A model generated the notes under the pieces. The model was not told the DNA's origin and did not search any database. It worked only from the letters and a program-made list of their open reading frames with translations. A program made the translations under genes and the position numbers. 64,000 nt of DNA from JAWVZB01 sp033722375. GTDB taxonomy: Bacteria; Actinomycetota; Nitriliruptoria; Nitriliruptorales; Nitriliruptoraceae. Below are positions 34,448 through 42,474 of this stretch, in pieces (the stretch's first letter is position 1; each line of letters begins with the position of its first letter). Location of the stretch: assembly GCA_033722375.1 (NCBI GenBank), contig JAWVZB010000002.1:1-64000 (forward strand). The letters are read 5' to 3'.

Positions 34448-34475
34448 TTGACGTCGACGTCGATGTCGCTACGGT
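34448..34475 (+). promoter_or_regulatory. Promoter of the zinc-ribbon gene, overlapped by a second palindrome
   Basis: TTGACG (34448-34453), 16 bases, then TACGGT (34470-34475), with the ATG 33 bases further on. The perfect palindrome GACGTCGACGTC (34450-34461) overlaps the -35 and spacer. It differs in sequence from the 34404 palindrome, so a different regulator or a second TetR site is possible. Confidence 0.5.
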
Positions 34476-34508
34476 GTGCGCGGGACCGGACACGACGGGA
34501 GCTGACCC

Positions 34509-34766
34509 ATGACCACCTTCGTCTGCGACGGCTGCAAGCGCGAGCTCGAAGGCCAACGCGTGGTGTTCTCGACCGAGGCGACCGACGAGAACGGCGTCGA
34601 CGTCATCCTCGCCAAGCGCTGGACCACCTGTCGCGACTGCGCCGAGGAGGTCTTCGACGCGATCGATGAACCCTCTCCGTTCTCGGACGAGGACTTCAAG
34701 ACACTGGTCCTGCCCGACATCGAGAGCCAGCACATGGGCGGCTACACCGGCGAGCTCACCACCTGA
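34509..34766 (+). CDS. Small zinc-ribbon-like protein, function unknown
   Basis: An 85-aa acidic protein with two CxxC knuckles, CDGC near residue 6 and CRDC near residue 41, spaced as in small zinc ribbons. The rest is rich in Asp, Glu and Thr and shows no signal peptide or membrane segment. The ATG at 34509 follows GGGAGCTGACCC; the TTGACG/TACGGT promoter lies just upstream. It is divergent from the TetR gene and may be its target. I do not recognise the family. Confidence 0.7.
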   Translation: MTTFVCDGCKRELEGQRVVFSTEATDENGVDVILAKRWTTCRDCAEEVFDAIDEPSPFSDEDFKTLVLPDIESQHMGGYTGELTT

Positions 34767-34803
34767 GCCGACCCCCGGTCACGCCGGCACACACACCCGA
34801 GCC

Positions 34804-34834
34804 CCCCGGCGGCAGTGGGCTTCCCCAGCCGGGG
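34804..34834 (+). terminator. GC-rich hairpin between the zinc-ribbon gene and moxR
   Basis: CCCCGGC (34804-34810) pairs perfectly with GCCGGGG (34828-34834). The 17-base loop can form an inner TGGG/CCCA stem. No T-tract follows, so it may be a weak or Rho-assisted terminator, or an attenuating structure before moxR. Confidence 0.3.
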
Positions 34835-34884
34835 TCACGGGGATACCCTTCGCCCTCCGAGCCGAGCGGAGAGGCCAAGCGATC

Positions 34885-35868
34885 GTGTCGACGACCACCC
34901 GTCGAGACCGACCCGGCCCCCGTCCCGATCTCGCGTCCATCGCCGACACGCTCCAGGCCATCGAGACCAACGTCGAGTCGGTCCTCGAAGGCAAACCCGA
35001 AGTGGTGCGGCTGGCACTGGTGGTCCTCATGTCCGAGGGGCACCTGCTGATCGAGGACGTCCCCGGCGTCGGCAAGACGCTCCTGGCCAAGGCGCTCGCC
35101 CGCTCGATCGACTGCTCGGTCCAGCGCATCCAGTTCACTCCGGACCTCCTGCCCTCGGACGTGACCGGTGTCACGGTCTACTCCCCCGACACCGGCGAGT
35201 TCGAGTTCCGTCCCGGCCCGGTCTTCGCCAACATCGTGCTCGGCGACGAGATCAACCGGGCGGGTCCGAAGACCCAGTCGGCGCTCCTCGAATCCATGGA
35301 GGAACGCCAGGTCACGATCGACGGCGTCACCCATGAGCTGGCACGGCCGTTCATGGTCATGGCCACCCAGAACCCGATCGAGCTCGAGGGGACCTATCCG
35401 CTCCCCGAGGCCCAGCGTGACCGCTTCATGATGCGGGTCGCGATCGGTTACCCCCACGTCGACGCGGAGCTCGAGATCCTGCGGACCCACGGGCAGGCGG
35501 ATCCGATGGCTGCGCTCCAGCCCGTCACCGACGCCGCCACCGTGTCCGAGACGATCGTCGCGATCCGCGGCGTCCACGTCGCCGAGGCGGTCGAACGCTA
35601 CGTCGTCGCGCTCTGCCGCGCCACGCGCTCCCACGAGGAAGCGGAGCTCGGAGCCTCGCCCCGTGCGTCGCTGGCGCTCCTGCGTGCCTCCCGTTCCTAC
35701 GCGGCCTTCCAGGGGCGCGACTACGTCGTCCCCGACGACGTCAAGGCGCTCGCGCCCCACGTCCTGCCCCACCGTCTGATCCTGCGCGCCGAAGCACAGC
35801 TCGCGGGGCGCGATCCGATCGCGGTGGTCCAGGACGTCCTCGACGGCGTACCCGCGCCGACCGAGTAG
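34885..35868 (+). CDS. MoxR-family AAA+ ATPase
   Basis: A 327-aa MoxR/RavA-type AAA+ chaperone. The Walker A motif is in EDVPGVGKTLLAKALA, Walker B in VLGDEINRAGPKTQSALLE, sensor 1 in MATQNPIELEGTYPLPEAQRDRF, and the lid domain carries the expected SPRAS(L) segment (GASPRASLALLRASRSYA). MoxR proteins usually act with a DUF58 protein in maturing or regulating partner complexes, and both partners follow here. The GTG at 34885 (VSTTTRRD) has GGAGAGG ten bases upstream. It leads a three-gene operon with the DUF58 and transglutaminase genes. Confidence 0.94.
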   Translation: MSTTTRRDRPGPRPDLASIADTLQAIETNVESVLEGKPEVVRLALVVLMSEGHLLIEDVPGVGKTLLAKALARSIDCSVQRIQFTPDLLPSDVTGVTVYSPDTGEFEFRPGPVFANIVLGDEINRAGPKTQSALLESMEERQVTIDGVTHELARPFMVMATQNPIELEGTYPLPEAQRDRFMMRVAIGYPHVDAELEILRTHGQADPMAALQPVTDAATVSETIVAIRGVHVAEAVERYVVALCRATRSHEEAELGASPRASLALLRASRSYAAFQGRDYVVPDDVKALAPHVLPHRLILRAEAQLAGRDPIAVVQDVLDGVPAPTE

Positions 35869-35893
35869 CAGGCAGGCCAGACAACAGGGAGCC

Positions 35894-37126
35894 ATGTTCA
35901 CCGACCGCGGCAAGTGGATGGTCGCAGCCATCGTGCTGCTGTGGCTCGCCAGCCGCCTCTTCGGTGTCCCCGAGCTCGGGATGGCAGCGGTCGCCGCGCT
36001 CGCCCTCGTCGTACTGGCCGTCATCTACACGGTCGCGACCTCCGCGAACCTCACCGCCTCCCGGCTGGTCCAACCCACGCGCCTCTTCTACGACGCCGAG
36101 GCGGTCGTCCGGCTGCGGCTCCGCAACGTGGGCCGGCTCCCGACCGCGATCCTCCAGGTGACCGACTCCACGCCCGCGGAACTGTCCGACGGCGCCCGGT
36201 TCGTGCTGTCCCCCTTGCCGCCCGGGGGCGAGGTGTCCCTCGACTACGGACTGCGGGGGCATCAGCGGGGGCGCTACGCGATCGGCCCGCTCGAGGTCAG
36301 GCTGCGGGACCCCTTCGGGATCGCTGCGCGTGGTCACACGTTCGGACGAACGAACGAGCTCATCGTCTACCCGCCCGTGTGGCGCCTCCCCCCCGGACTC
36401 CCCCTCGGGGGGATCCAGGGCCCGGGAGGCGAAGGACGTCCCCGACCATTGGCCACCGGCGACGAGCTCGCCAACGTGCGGGAGTACGTGCGTGGGGACG
36501 ACCTGCGCAAGGTGCACTGGCGGTCGACCGCCCACCGGGGCAAGCTCATGGTGCGACAGGACGAGTCACCCCAGAACCCGACGGCGACGCTGCTCCTCGA
36601 CCGCCGCGCTCCGGCACATCACGGCACCGGACCTGCCTCCTCGTTCGAGCAGGCGGTGTCGGCCGCGGCCTCCATCACCTACCACCTCGCGGAGCGATCG
36701 TACGGGGTGACCCTGCTCACCGAGCCGGTGTCGACGACGCCCCGGGCGCTGCCCTGGCAGCTCGCACTGGAGCGACTCGCGACGTTGACCCCGGGACCGG
36801 AGGCGGAGCTCGGATCGGTGTGGCGGCAGCTCGCGCAGGGGATGGCGACCGCTCCCGTCCTCGCTGCGGTGGTGGCCGTACCCGACCCTGACCTGCTGCG
36901 GCAGATGGTGCGGGGCGGCCGGAGTGCCGCCTCGCGGCTCGCGGTCCTCATCGACACCGAGGCGTTCGGTGGCCGCCGACGCCGTACCGTCGACGTGGAG
37001 GCCACCGCCCACGCACTGCGAGCGGCGGAGTGGCGTGTCACGGTCGTGGGGCCCGGTGACCGCCTGGACGAACGGTGGCGAGAGCTGGTGTTCCAACGGA
37101 CACCGGTCTCGACCCCCGGTAGATGA
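35894..37126 (+). CDS. DUF58 domain membrane protein
   Basis: A 410-aa protein with two N-terminal membrane helices (about 9-24 and 28-48). A beta-rich region follows (VRLRLRNVGRLPTAILQVTD), then the DUF58 core with YVRGDDLRKVHWRSTAHRGKLMVRQDE (about 198-224), after which a von Willebrand A-like fold is expected. It is the usual partner of MoxR ATPases and is often followed by a TgpA transglutaminase, as here. The precise function is unknown. The start has CAGGGAGCC directly upstream. Confidence 0.93.
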   Translation: MFTDRGKWMVAAIVLLWLASRLFGVPELGMAAVAALALVVLAVIYTVATSANLTASRLVQPTRLFYDAEAVVRLRLRNVGRLPTAILQVTDSTPAELSDGARFVLSPLPPGGEVSLDYGLRGHQRGRYAIGPLEVRLRDPFGIAARGHTFGRTNELIVYPPVWRLPPGLPLGGIQGPGGEGRPRPLATGDELANVREYVRGDDLRKVHWRSTAHRGKLMVRQDESPQNPTATLLLDRRAPAHHGTGPASSFEQAVSAAASITYHLAERSYGVTLLTEPVSTTPRALPWQLALERLATLTPGPEAELGSVWRQLAQGMATAPVLAAVVAVPDPDLLRQMVRGGRSAASRLAVLIDTEAFGGRRRRTVDVEATAHALRAAEWRVTVVGPGDRLDERWRELVFQRTPVSTPGR

Positions 37127-37145
37127 GACGAGCGATGGGCACGAC

Positions 37146-39467
37146 ATGAGGCGCGAGCTGGCGTTGAGCGCGGGGGCGATCGCGCTGCTGCTCGGCGCGA
37201 CCCATGCACTGTCCCGCGTGTTCGCCGACGGTAGCTGGCGCACCCCGGTCCTCGCGGCGGTGCTGATCCCGGTCATCGCCGCAGCGGCCGCGAACCAGCT
37301 CCGGTTCGGGGCGGTCGCGAGCGCTGTCGCCTCCCTCCTGGGGCTGATCGTCTACACCTACGTCATCCACCTGCCCTCGGGGCCGCTGCTCCCGGGCCAG
37401 GAGCAGCTCGCCCAGGCGGCCGCCCTCTTCCAAGAAGGGATGACCCAGATCCAAGAGGAGCCGGCACCCGCCCCTGTCCTGCCGGGCCTCCTCCTCGTCG
37501 CGACGACCGGGGTCTGGATCGTCTCCCACACGACCCATGAGCTCATCGCGAGAGCCCGGCGGCCCGGGCTCGGTCTCCTCCCTGCCACCATCCTGTGGGC
37601 CGCCCCGCTCGCAGCCCCGATGCCCCCGTCTCGGACGTGGCCGACCGCGATCCCCTTCCTCGCCGGTGCCGCCCTCGTCCTCCTCCTCGACCCCGACGTC
37701 GACATCGCCGCCTATGCACGGCGCTCGCGACCCCGCGTGACCACCGCCGGGGTGAGCCTCGGCTTGGCGGCGCTCGCCGTGGCCGCGGCCGCTCCCGGCA
37801 TGCTGCCGGGCTACGGCCAGGAGTCGTGGTGGGATCTCACGGGCAGCGGAACCTCGGTCGGCTACGAGCCGATCGTCGATGTCGGGGATCGGCTCCAACT
37901 CCCGCAGGAGCGCCCCGTGCTCCAGGTCCAGGCCGATCGCAAGGTCTACCTCCGCCTCGCCGCGCTCGAGACGTTCGACAAGAACACCTGGCGCCTCGGA
38001 CCACCGGGCACCGAGGTCTTCCGCCCTGATCCCTCGGACATCCACAACACCGACGGACGGCTCCCGTTCGAGACGGAGATCGCCACCGGCGAGGAGATCG
38101 AGGTCGGCATCACCGTGCTCGACCTCGAGAACATCTTCCTCCCCGTCCCCTACCAGCCGGTCGAGGTCGTCCAAGGTGACGAGGGGATGATCTACTCGAC
38201 CGCCGGCGGCTTCATCGCCACCACCGAGGAGGCCGACAACGAGATCGGGGGACGCCTCGCCGAGGGCGTGGTCCCCGGCAAGGAGTACGTCGTCCGTTCG
38301 CTGCTTCCCGAGCCGGGCGTGGGCGACCTCCGAGCTGCCGATTCCGACGACGCCACCCTCTACACCCAGCTCCCGAAGCCCTATCCACGGTTCCGCGCCG
38401 AGGCCGAACGGATCTACGAGGAGGCCGAGGCGAGCACGAACTGGGACCGGGCGCTCGCGATCCAGCGGTACTTCCACGACCCGGACCGCTTCCGGTACTC
38501 GACCACCGAGGTGGATCCTCTGCGGGGCGATGACGCCCTCGAGACCTTCGTGTTCGACCACCGTGTCGGATACTGCGAGTACTTCTCCTCCGCGATGGCT
38601 GTGATGCTGCGCGCGACGGGCGTCCCGGCACGGGTCGCCGTCGGGTTCGCCCCGGGGACCCTCACCACCCCCGCGGATCCGGCCGTGGGGCGGGAGCTCA
38701 ACACCTACACCGTGTCGACGAGCGATGCGCACGCCTGGGTCGAGGTCCTGTTCCCGGGCTACGGCTGGGTGAAGTTCGATCCGACGCCCCGGAGCGACGG
38801 CAACATCATGCCGCCGACCGACGCCGACGTGGAACCCGACATCACGATCGCCGATCGAGACAACCAGAGCCAGACCGACGAGCCGGCGCCCGAGGAGGAC
38901 CCGACTGCCGGCGAGCAGCCAGAAGGGACGGAGAACGACATCCCGTCCGCGCTGGACAGGGACGAGTCACCCTCATCGACCGGCCAGAGCGCCCCCGCCC
39001 GGATCTCGCTCGCGCTCCTCGGGCTGCTGCTGCTCACTGCCACCGGTGCTGGCGCGCTGTCGCTGTGGCGGACCCGGCCCCGCCGCCCCGAGCTACCGCC
39101 AGCAGAGCGGGTGCTCGCGGCGCAACGCCGTGTGCACACCATCGCCGCGCGCTACGGCCTGGGACGTCACGACGCCGAGACCGCGGCCGAGCTCGCGGAG
39201 CGCTGGATCGCAGACGGTCGCATCGACCCAGAACCTGCCCGCGAGTTCGTTCGGCTGGGACAGGCGGCCGCGTTCGGCGGCGACGTGGAGCGCGGGAACG
39301 GGGTGCGCGCTGAGGAGCTCGCGCAGGCGATCATCGACGGCCTTCGCGCGTCGGTCAGCCGCCGTGACCGTCTCGCCGGTCCGGTCCGCAAGCCTGCTGC
39401 CACCGTCGCCCAGTCAGGGCGCGAACTGGTCGCTACCGCTCGCAACCGCTGGAGCGGCGAGGGCTGA
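37146..39467 (+). CDS. TgpA-type transglutaminase-like membrane protein (DUF3488/Transglut_core/DUF4129)
   Basis: A 773-aa membrane protein. Six or so N-terminal membrane helices (to about residue 220) precede an extracytoplasmic transglutaminase-like domain whose triad is visible: C477 in GYCEYFSSAM, H529 in SDAHAWVEV and D545 in VKFDPTP. An acidic linker, one more membrane helix (about 618-640) and a cytoplasmic C-terminal domain follow. The family is annotated as transglutaminase or protease-like; the substrate is unknown, and an envelope role with the MoxR-DUF58 pair is the usual inference. The ATG at 37146 follows the DUF58 stop by 19 bases. Confidence 0.93.
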   Translation: MRRELALSAGAIALLLGATHALSRVFADGSWRTPVLAAVLIPVIAAAAANQLRFGAVASAVASLLGLIVYTYVIHLPSGPLLPGQEQLAQAAALFQEGMTQIQEEPAPAPVLPGLLLVATTGVWIVSHTTHELIARARRPGLGLLPATILWAAPLAAPMPPSRTWPTAIPFLAGAALVLLLDPDVDIAAYARRSRPRVTTAGVSLGLAALAVAAAAPGMLPGYGQESWWDLTGSGTSVGYEPIVDVGDRLQLPQERPVLQVQADRKVYLRLAALETFDKNTWRLGPPGTEVFRPDPSDIHNTDGRLPFETEIATGEEIEVGITVLDLENIFLPVPYQPVEVVQGDEGMIYSTAGGFIATTEEADNEIGGRLAEGVVPGKEYVVRSLLPEPGVGDLRAADSDDATLYTQLPKPYPRFRAEAERIYEEAEASTNWDRALAIQRYFHDPDRFRYSTTEVDPLRGDDALETFVFDHRVGYCEYFSSAMAVMLRATGVPARVAVGFAPGTLTTPADPAVGRELNTYTVSTSDAHAWVEVLFPGYGWVKFDPTPRSDGNIMPPTDADVEPDITIADRDNQSQTDEPAPEEDPTAGEQPEGTENDIPSALDRDESPSSTGQSAPARISLALLGLLLLTATGAGALSLWRTRPRRPELPPAERVLAAQRRVHTIAARYGLGRHDAETAAELAERWIADGRIDPEPAREFVRLGQAAAFGGDVERGNGVRAEELAQAIIDGLRASVSRRDRLAGPVRKPAATVAQSGRELVATARNRWSGEG

Positions 39468-39468
39468 C

Positions 39469-39801
39469 TCAGCTCGCGTGGTCGCGGCCCTTGAAGACCT
39501 CCTTGAAACGGTCCAGGAGGCGCGTCGCAGGACCTTCCTCGAGATGTCGCAAGGACTGGATCCCGATCACGACCGAGCCGAGCATGAGCGAGAAGCCGGC
39601 AACACCGAAGGCGAAGTGGAACGTCAGCCCGAAGAGCAGCAGGAAGCCGAAGACGAACCCGACCACGGACCAGCGTGCATGGCGGAGGCGGCGGTCGTCG
39701 TCGCTCGCGCGCCTGGCCCGCTTGACGAAGCGCGGATCCTCCTCGGCGAGGCGCCGTTCGATCTCCTCGAGGATCCGTTGCTCGTGCTCGGACAGCGGCA
39801 T
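39469..39801 (-). CDS. DUF3040 small membrane protein
   Basis: A 110-aa actinobacterial protein. It starts with the DUF3040 signature MPLSEHEQRILEEIERRLAEEDPRF, followed by two hydrophobic segments (about 45-64 and 66-82) and a basic C-terminus. The role is not known. ATG at 39801 is preferred over the GTG at 39807 because GGGGAG lies six bases upstream of the ATG. It converges with the TgpA gene, leaving a single base between stops. Confidence 0.92.
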   Translation of the reverse strand: MPLSEHEQRILEEIERRLAEEDPRFVKRARRASDDDRRLRHARWSVVGFVFGFLLLFGLTFHFAFGVAGFSLMLGSVVIGIQSLRHLEEGPATRLLDRFKEVFKGRDHAS

Positions 39802-39836
39802 TCGCACTCCCCGTGTTCTCGCCGGTCGGCACTACG

Positions 39837-39842
39837 AGTATA
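39837..39842 (-). promoter_or_regulatory. Candidate -10 element of the DUF3040 gene
   Basis: On the minus strand TATACT, five of six matches to TATAAT, lies 35 bases upstream of the ATG. It is conspicuous in this GC-rich DNA. No convincing -35 is seen. Confidence 0.4.
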
Positions 39843-39988
39843 CGAAGCCCACCACCCACCGCACCCCCCGGATCTTCCCGGCATCCGACCATCGACCGCG
39901 CTCCTCCATGTCCCTTCACCGAGGGGTGAGGTGGGCAGGTCTCGGCTACGGTCTTAACCCTGATCTCGGGGTGCCGACCGGAAAGGCC

Positions 39989-40486
39989 ATGAGGGTCGAC
40001 CCCCGAACCGCCGAACGGCTGCTCGCCGTCACTCGTCAGGTAGGCGTTGCGTTGGACCGGCTGCTGGCCTACCTCGAGGCCGCCGACCAACTGCTCCGGA
40101 GTGGGTCGGGTCGGATCGGGCCGGCGCTCGTCGGCGGGATCGACTCGGCCTCCGATGCGTTGCACGCCGCCGACCGCGAACGTGCGGGCGTGGCAGCCAA
40201 GGTGGCGCTCACGCATGGCGCAGAAGCAGCGACGCTCGCCGACCTCGCTGACGACGACACCCCGTGGGGCGGGGACGCGCGGTCGTTGCGGGTGCGGCTG
40301 GACCGCAAGCTCACCGAGATCGACCACGTCACTGCCCGGCTCCGCCAGCACAGCGGCCGCCGCTTGGCCGTGGCGGGATCACGTTCCGAGGTGACCCACG
40401 CACGGACACTCGTGCGCGACGCCCTGCACCAGAGCCTGGACGAGCTCGTTCCCGACGAGCTCCGGAGCTGGCTCGCCGCGAACTGA
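39989..40486 (+). CDS. Alpha-helical hypothetical protein upstream of the sigma factor
   Basis: A 165-aa hydrophilic protein, rich in Ala, Arg, Asp and Leu, predicted almost wholly helical. It has no cysteines, signal peptide or membrane segment. The start ATG is directly preceded by GGAAAGGCC, and a TACGGT -10-like hexamer lies at 39947-39952. Size and helicity recall FlgN-type export chaperones, and a FliA/WhiG-type sigma factor follows on the same strand. No conserved motif supports that reading, so I leave it unnamed. Confidence 0.65.
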   Translation: MRVDPRTAERLLAVTRQVGVALDRLLAYLEAADQLLRSGSGRIGPALVGGIDSASDALHAADRERAGVAAKVALTHGAEAATLADLADDDTPWGGDARSLRVRLDRKLTEIDHVTARLRQHSGRRLAVAGSRSEVTHARTLVRDALHQSLDELVPDELRSWLAAN

Positions 40487-40526
40487 CGCCCGCTGCCACC
40501 AGCCCGCACCACCGGCTGATCGACGG

Positions 40527-40559
40527 GGTGTGCGTTCAAACATCGTCGGTGTGCGTTCA
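40527..40559 (+). repeat. Direct repeat pair GGTGTGCGTTCA, 21 bp apart, upstream of the sigma-factor gene
   Basis: GGTGTGCGTTCA occurs at 40527-40538 and again at 40548-40559, so the start-to-start distance is 21 bp, two helical turns. The pair lies about 110 bases before the candidate TTGACA box of the sigma gene. It looks like a binding site for a regulator contacting one face of the DNA. Confidence 0.6.
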
Positions 40560-40666
40560 GTGCACGAGGATGTAGTCCCGATGGCGCTACGTGACTGCCT
40601 GCTCACACCTCGAACTGACTAGTCGTTCCGGACCAAATCCAACAGGTACCTCCATCCGCCATTGCG

Positions 40667-40693
40667 TTGACAGGGACTCCCCGGGGATACAGA
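40667..40693 (+). promoter_or_regulatory. Candidate promoter of the sigma-factor gene
   Basis: A perfect -35 hexamer TTGACA (40667-40672) is followed after 15 bases by TACAGA (40688-40693). The -10 is weak and its spacing short. GTG of the sigma gene lies 27 bases downstream. Confidence 0.4.
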
Positions 40694-40720
40694 CAGGAAC
40701 GACCTCACCGGAGGAGCCCC

Positions 40721-41569
40721 GTGACCACCCCTGGAGCCGCCGTCGTCGACGACGACGTGATCGTCGACCACCTCCCCCTCGTCCGCCAGATCGTCCATCA
40801 GCTCGCACGACGTTTCCCCTCCCACGTCGACCGGGACGAGCTGCTCAACGCCGGCGTCTACGGGCTCGTCGACGCCTCCCATCGCTTCGACCCGAGCACC
40901 GGCGTCCCCTTCGGACGCTTCGCCGCGATCCGCATCCGCGGGGCGATCCTCGACTCGACCCGCAGCCGCGACTGGTCCACCCGAGGTGTCCGACGCCGAC
41001 TGCGCCGCATCCGTCGGGCCGAGGAGGTCATGACCTCCAAGCTCGGACGCAAGCCGTCCGACGAGGAGCTCGCCGCCGAACTCGACCTGTCGGTCGACGA
41101 GATCCACCACACCCGGCACCGGGGTCGCCAGTCGACGCTGCTCCACCTCGACCACCCGGTCTTGACTGACGAAGGAGAGTCCTCGACCCTCGGCGACCTC
41201 GTGCAGGAGACCGATGACACCGCGCTGCCCGAGCTGGCGCTCGAGGAGCGGGAGCTGATCGGGACACTCCGCGCCGCGGTCGCGCGGCTGCCCGCGCGGC
41301 AGCGTGACGTCATCCAGCGCTACTACTTCCGCCACGACCTCTTGCGCGACATCGCCGACGACCTCGGCGTGAGCGAAGCCCGCATCAGCCAGATCCGCGC
41401 GGAGGCGATCACCGCCATCCGGGCCTACTTCCAAGGCACCTTCGAAGGCGTCCCCGCGGTGGAGCCCGAGGCGCCCGGTGCCCGCAAGCGGGATGCGTTC
41501 GTCGAGGCGATCGGGCGCGAGACGACCTGGCGGTCCCGTCTCGACGCCGCCGGAGCAGCCGTCGCCTGA
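40721..41569 (+). CDS. FliA/WhiG-type RNA polymerase sigma factor
   Basis: A 282-aa sigma-70 family protein of group 3. Region 2 spans about 12-80 (HLPLVRQIVHQLARRF, DELLNAGVYGLVDASHRFDPSTGVPFGRFAAIRIRGAILD), the pattern shared by FliA and WhiG. Region 3 follows with LGRKPSDEELAAELDLSVDEI, and region 4 (about 175-235) has LPARQRDVIQRYYF and an HTH in LRDIADDLGVSEARISQI. The GTG at 40721 has GGAGGAG four bases upstream. In motile bacteria this family drives late flagellar genes, in Streptomyces (WhiG) early sporulation. No flagellar or anti-sigma (FlgM, RsiG-like) gene is in the window. The C-terminal 40 residues are an extra tail. Confidence 0.9.
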   Translation: MTTPGAAVVDDDVIVDHLPLVRQIVHQLARRFPSHVDRDELLNAGVYGLVDASHRFDPSTGVPFGRFAAIRIRGAILDSTRSRDWSTRGVRRRLRRIRRAEEVMTSKLGRKPSDEELAAELDLSVDEIHHTRHRGRQSTLLHLDHPVLTDEGESSTLGDLVQETDDTALPELALEERELIGTLRAAVARLPARQRDVIQRYYFRHDLLRDIADDLGVSEARISQIRAEAITAIRAYFQGTFEGVPAVEPEAPGARKRDAFVEAIGRETTWRSRLDAAGAAVA

Positions 41570-41598
41570 GACCGGTTTCGCGGGGGTCGCGGACGGTA

Positions 41599-41620
41599 GA
41601 GCGCCGCGGCCTCCGCGCTC
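41599..41620. terminator. Hairpin between convergent sigma-factor and enoyl-CoA hydratase genes
   Basis: GAGCGCCGCGGCCTCCGCGCTC forms a CGCGG/CCGCG stem with a CCT loop, extended by GAG/CTC around a small bulge. It sits between two convergent stops and could serve either direction, but it has no T-tract. Confidence 0.35.
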
Positions 41621-41629
41621 CAATCCGCG

Positions 41630-42406
41630 TCAGGTGCCAACGAACTCCGGCTCGCGGCCCTCCATGCGAGCCATGACCGCCTCACGGAAATCGTGCCCCT
41701 CGATGCACTCGCGTTGGGTCTCGGCCTCGGCCGTGAGCGCATCGTCACGGGAACGCTCGAGGTTGGCGCGCAGCAGGTGCGGGGCGCGGCGCACCGCGCC
41801 CGGGCCGGCGGCGAGTCCTGCGGCGAACTCGAGCGCTTGGTCCAGAGGGTCGCCGGCATCGAGTGAGATCTCCGCGAGGCCGATCCACAGCGCCTCGTCG
41901 GCAGGCACGCGACGCGCGGTCACGACCAGCTCCGTGGCCCGGCCCAACCCGACGAGACGCGGGAGCCGGTAGGTCCCACCGAGATCGGGGATCAACCCCC
42001 ACCGGGACTCGAGCACCGACAGCTCCGCGGAGGGAGCAACCGCCCGGAGGTGGCACGCGGCCGCGAGCTGGATACCGGCGCCGAAGCAGTAGCCCTCGAT
42101 GGCCGCGACGGTCGGCTTCGCGCAGTCCTCGAACGCATTGAACGACGCCTGGAGCCGGGCGATGAACGACTCGGAGACACCGTCCTCCGACTGGCCCCCG
42201 AAGACGCTGACGTCGATGCCGGAGCTGAACACCCCGCCCCGACCGGTCACCACCACGGCCCCGACGGCATCGTCCGATCCGGCGCGTCGGGCCGCCTCCC
42301 CGAGGCCGTCGAACACGTCCACGTTCATCGCGTTCTTCTTGTCCGGGCGCTCGATCGTGATGACTGCCACACGATCGCTGACCTCGTAGCTGACGACTTC
42401 GCTCAT
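41630..42406 (-). CDS. Enoyl-CoA hydratase/isomerase family protein
   Basis: A 258-aa crotonase-fold enzyme. The oxyanion-hole segments are GVFSSGIDVSVF (about 58-69) and AIEGYCFGAGIQLAAACHLR (about 100-119). The second catalytic glutamate region is LESRWGLIPDLGGTYRLPRLVG, where the D of PDLG aligns with the isomerase-type acid. It probably acts on acyl-CoAs in fatty-acid or amino-acid breakdown; the exact substrate cannot be told. It is monocistronic, converging with the sigma factor and diverging from the cysteine-rich gene. Confidence 0.92.
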   Translation of the reverse strand: MSEVVSYEVSDRVAVITIERPDKKNAMNVDVFDGLGEAARRAGSDDAVGAVVVTGRGGVFSSGIDVSVFGGQSEDGVSESFIARLQASFNAFEDCAKPTVAAIEGYCFGAGIQLAAACHLRAVAPSAELSVLESRWGLIPDLGGTYRLPRLVGLGRATELVVTARRVPADEALWIGLAEISLDAGDPLDQALEFAAGLAAGPGAVRRAPHLLRANLERSRDDALTAEAETQRECIEGHDFREAVMARMEGREPEFVGT

Positions 42407-42474
42407 GGGATGGTCCCGATCCGTCGGGTGGCGTGGAGCGTACGCTCGTCGACCCGGCCGGAGAGCAGGTGGGC

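Noticed and set aside
39989..40486. FlgN flagellar chaperone
   Set aside because: Only size, helicity and the neighbouring FliA-like sigma factor suggest it; no sequence motif supports it.
40487..40720. Possible small RNA or tRNA gene between the helical protein and the sigma factor
   Set aside because: No cloverleaf, CCA-end pattern or terminator-like hairpin was found; the segment is better explained by the direct repeats and a promoter.
42433..42474. Upstream GTG start for the cysteine-rich protein
   Set aside because: It would overlap a likely -10 box and lacks a ribosome site, while the ATG at 42475 has AGGTGG just before it.
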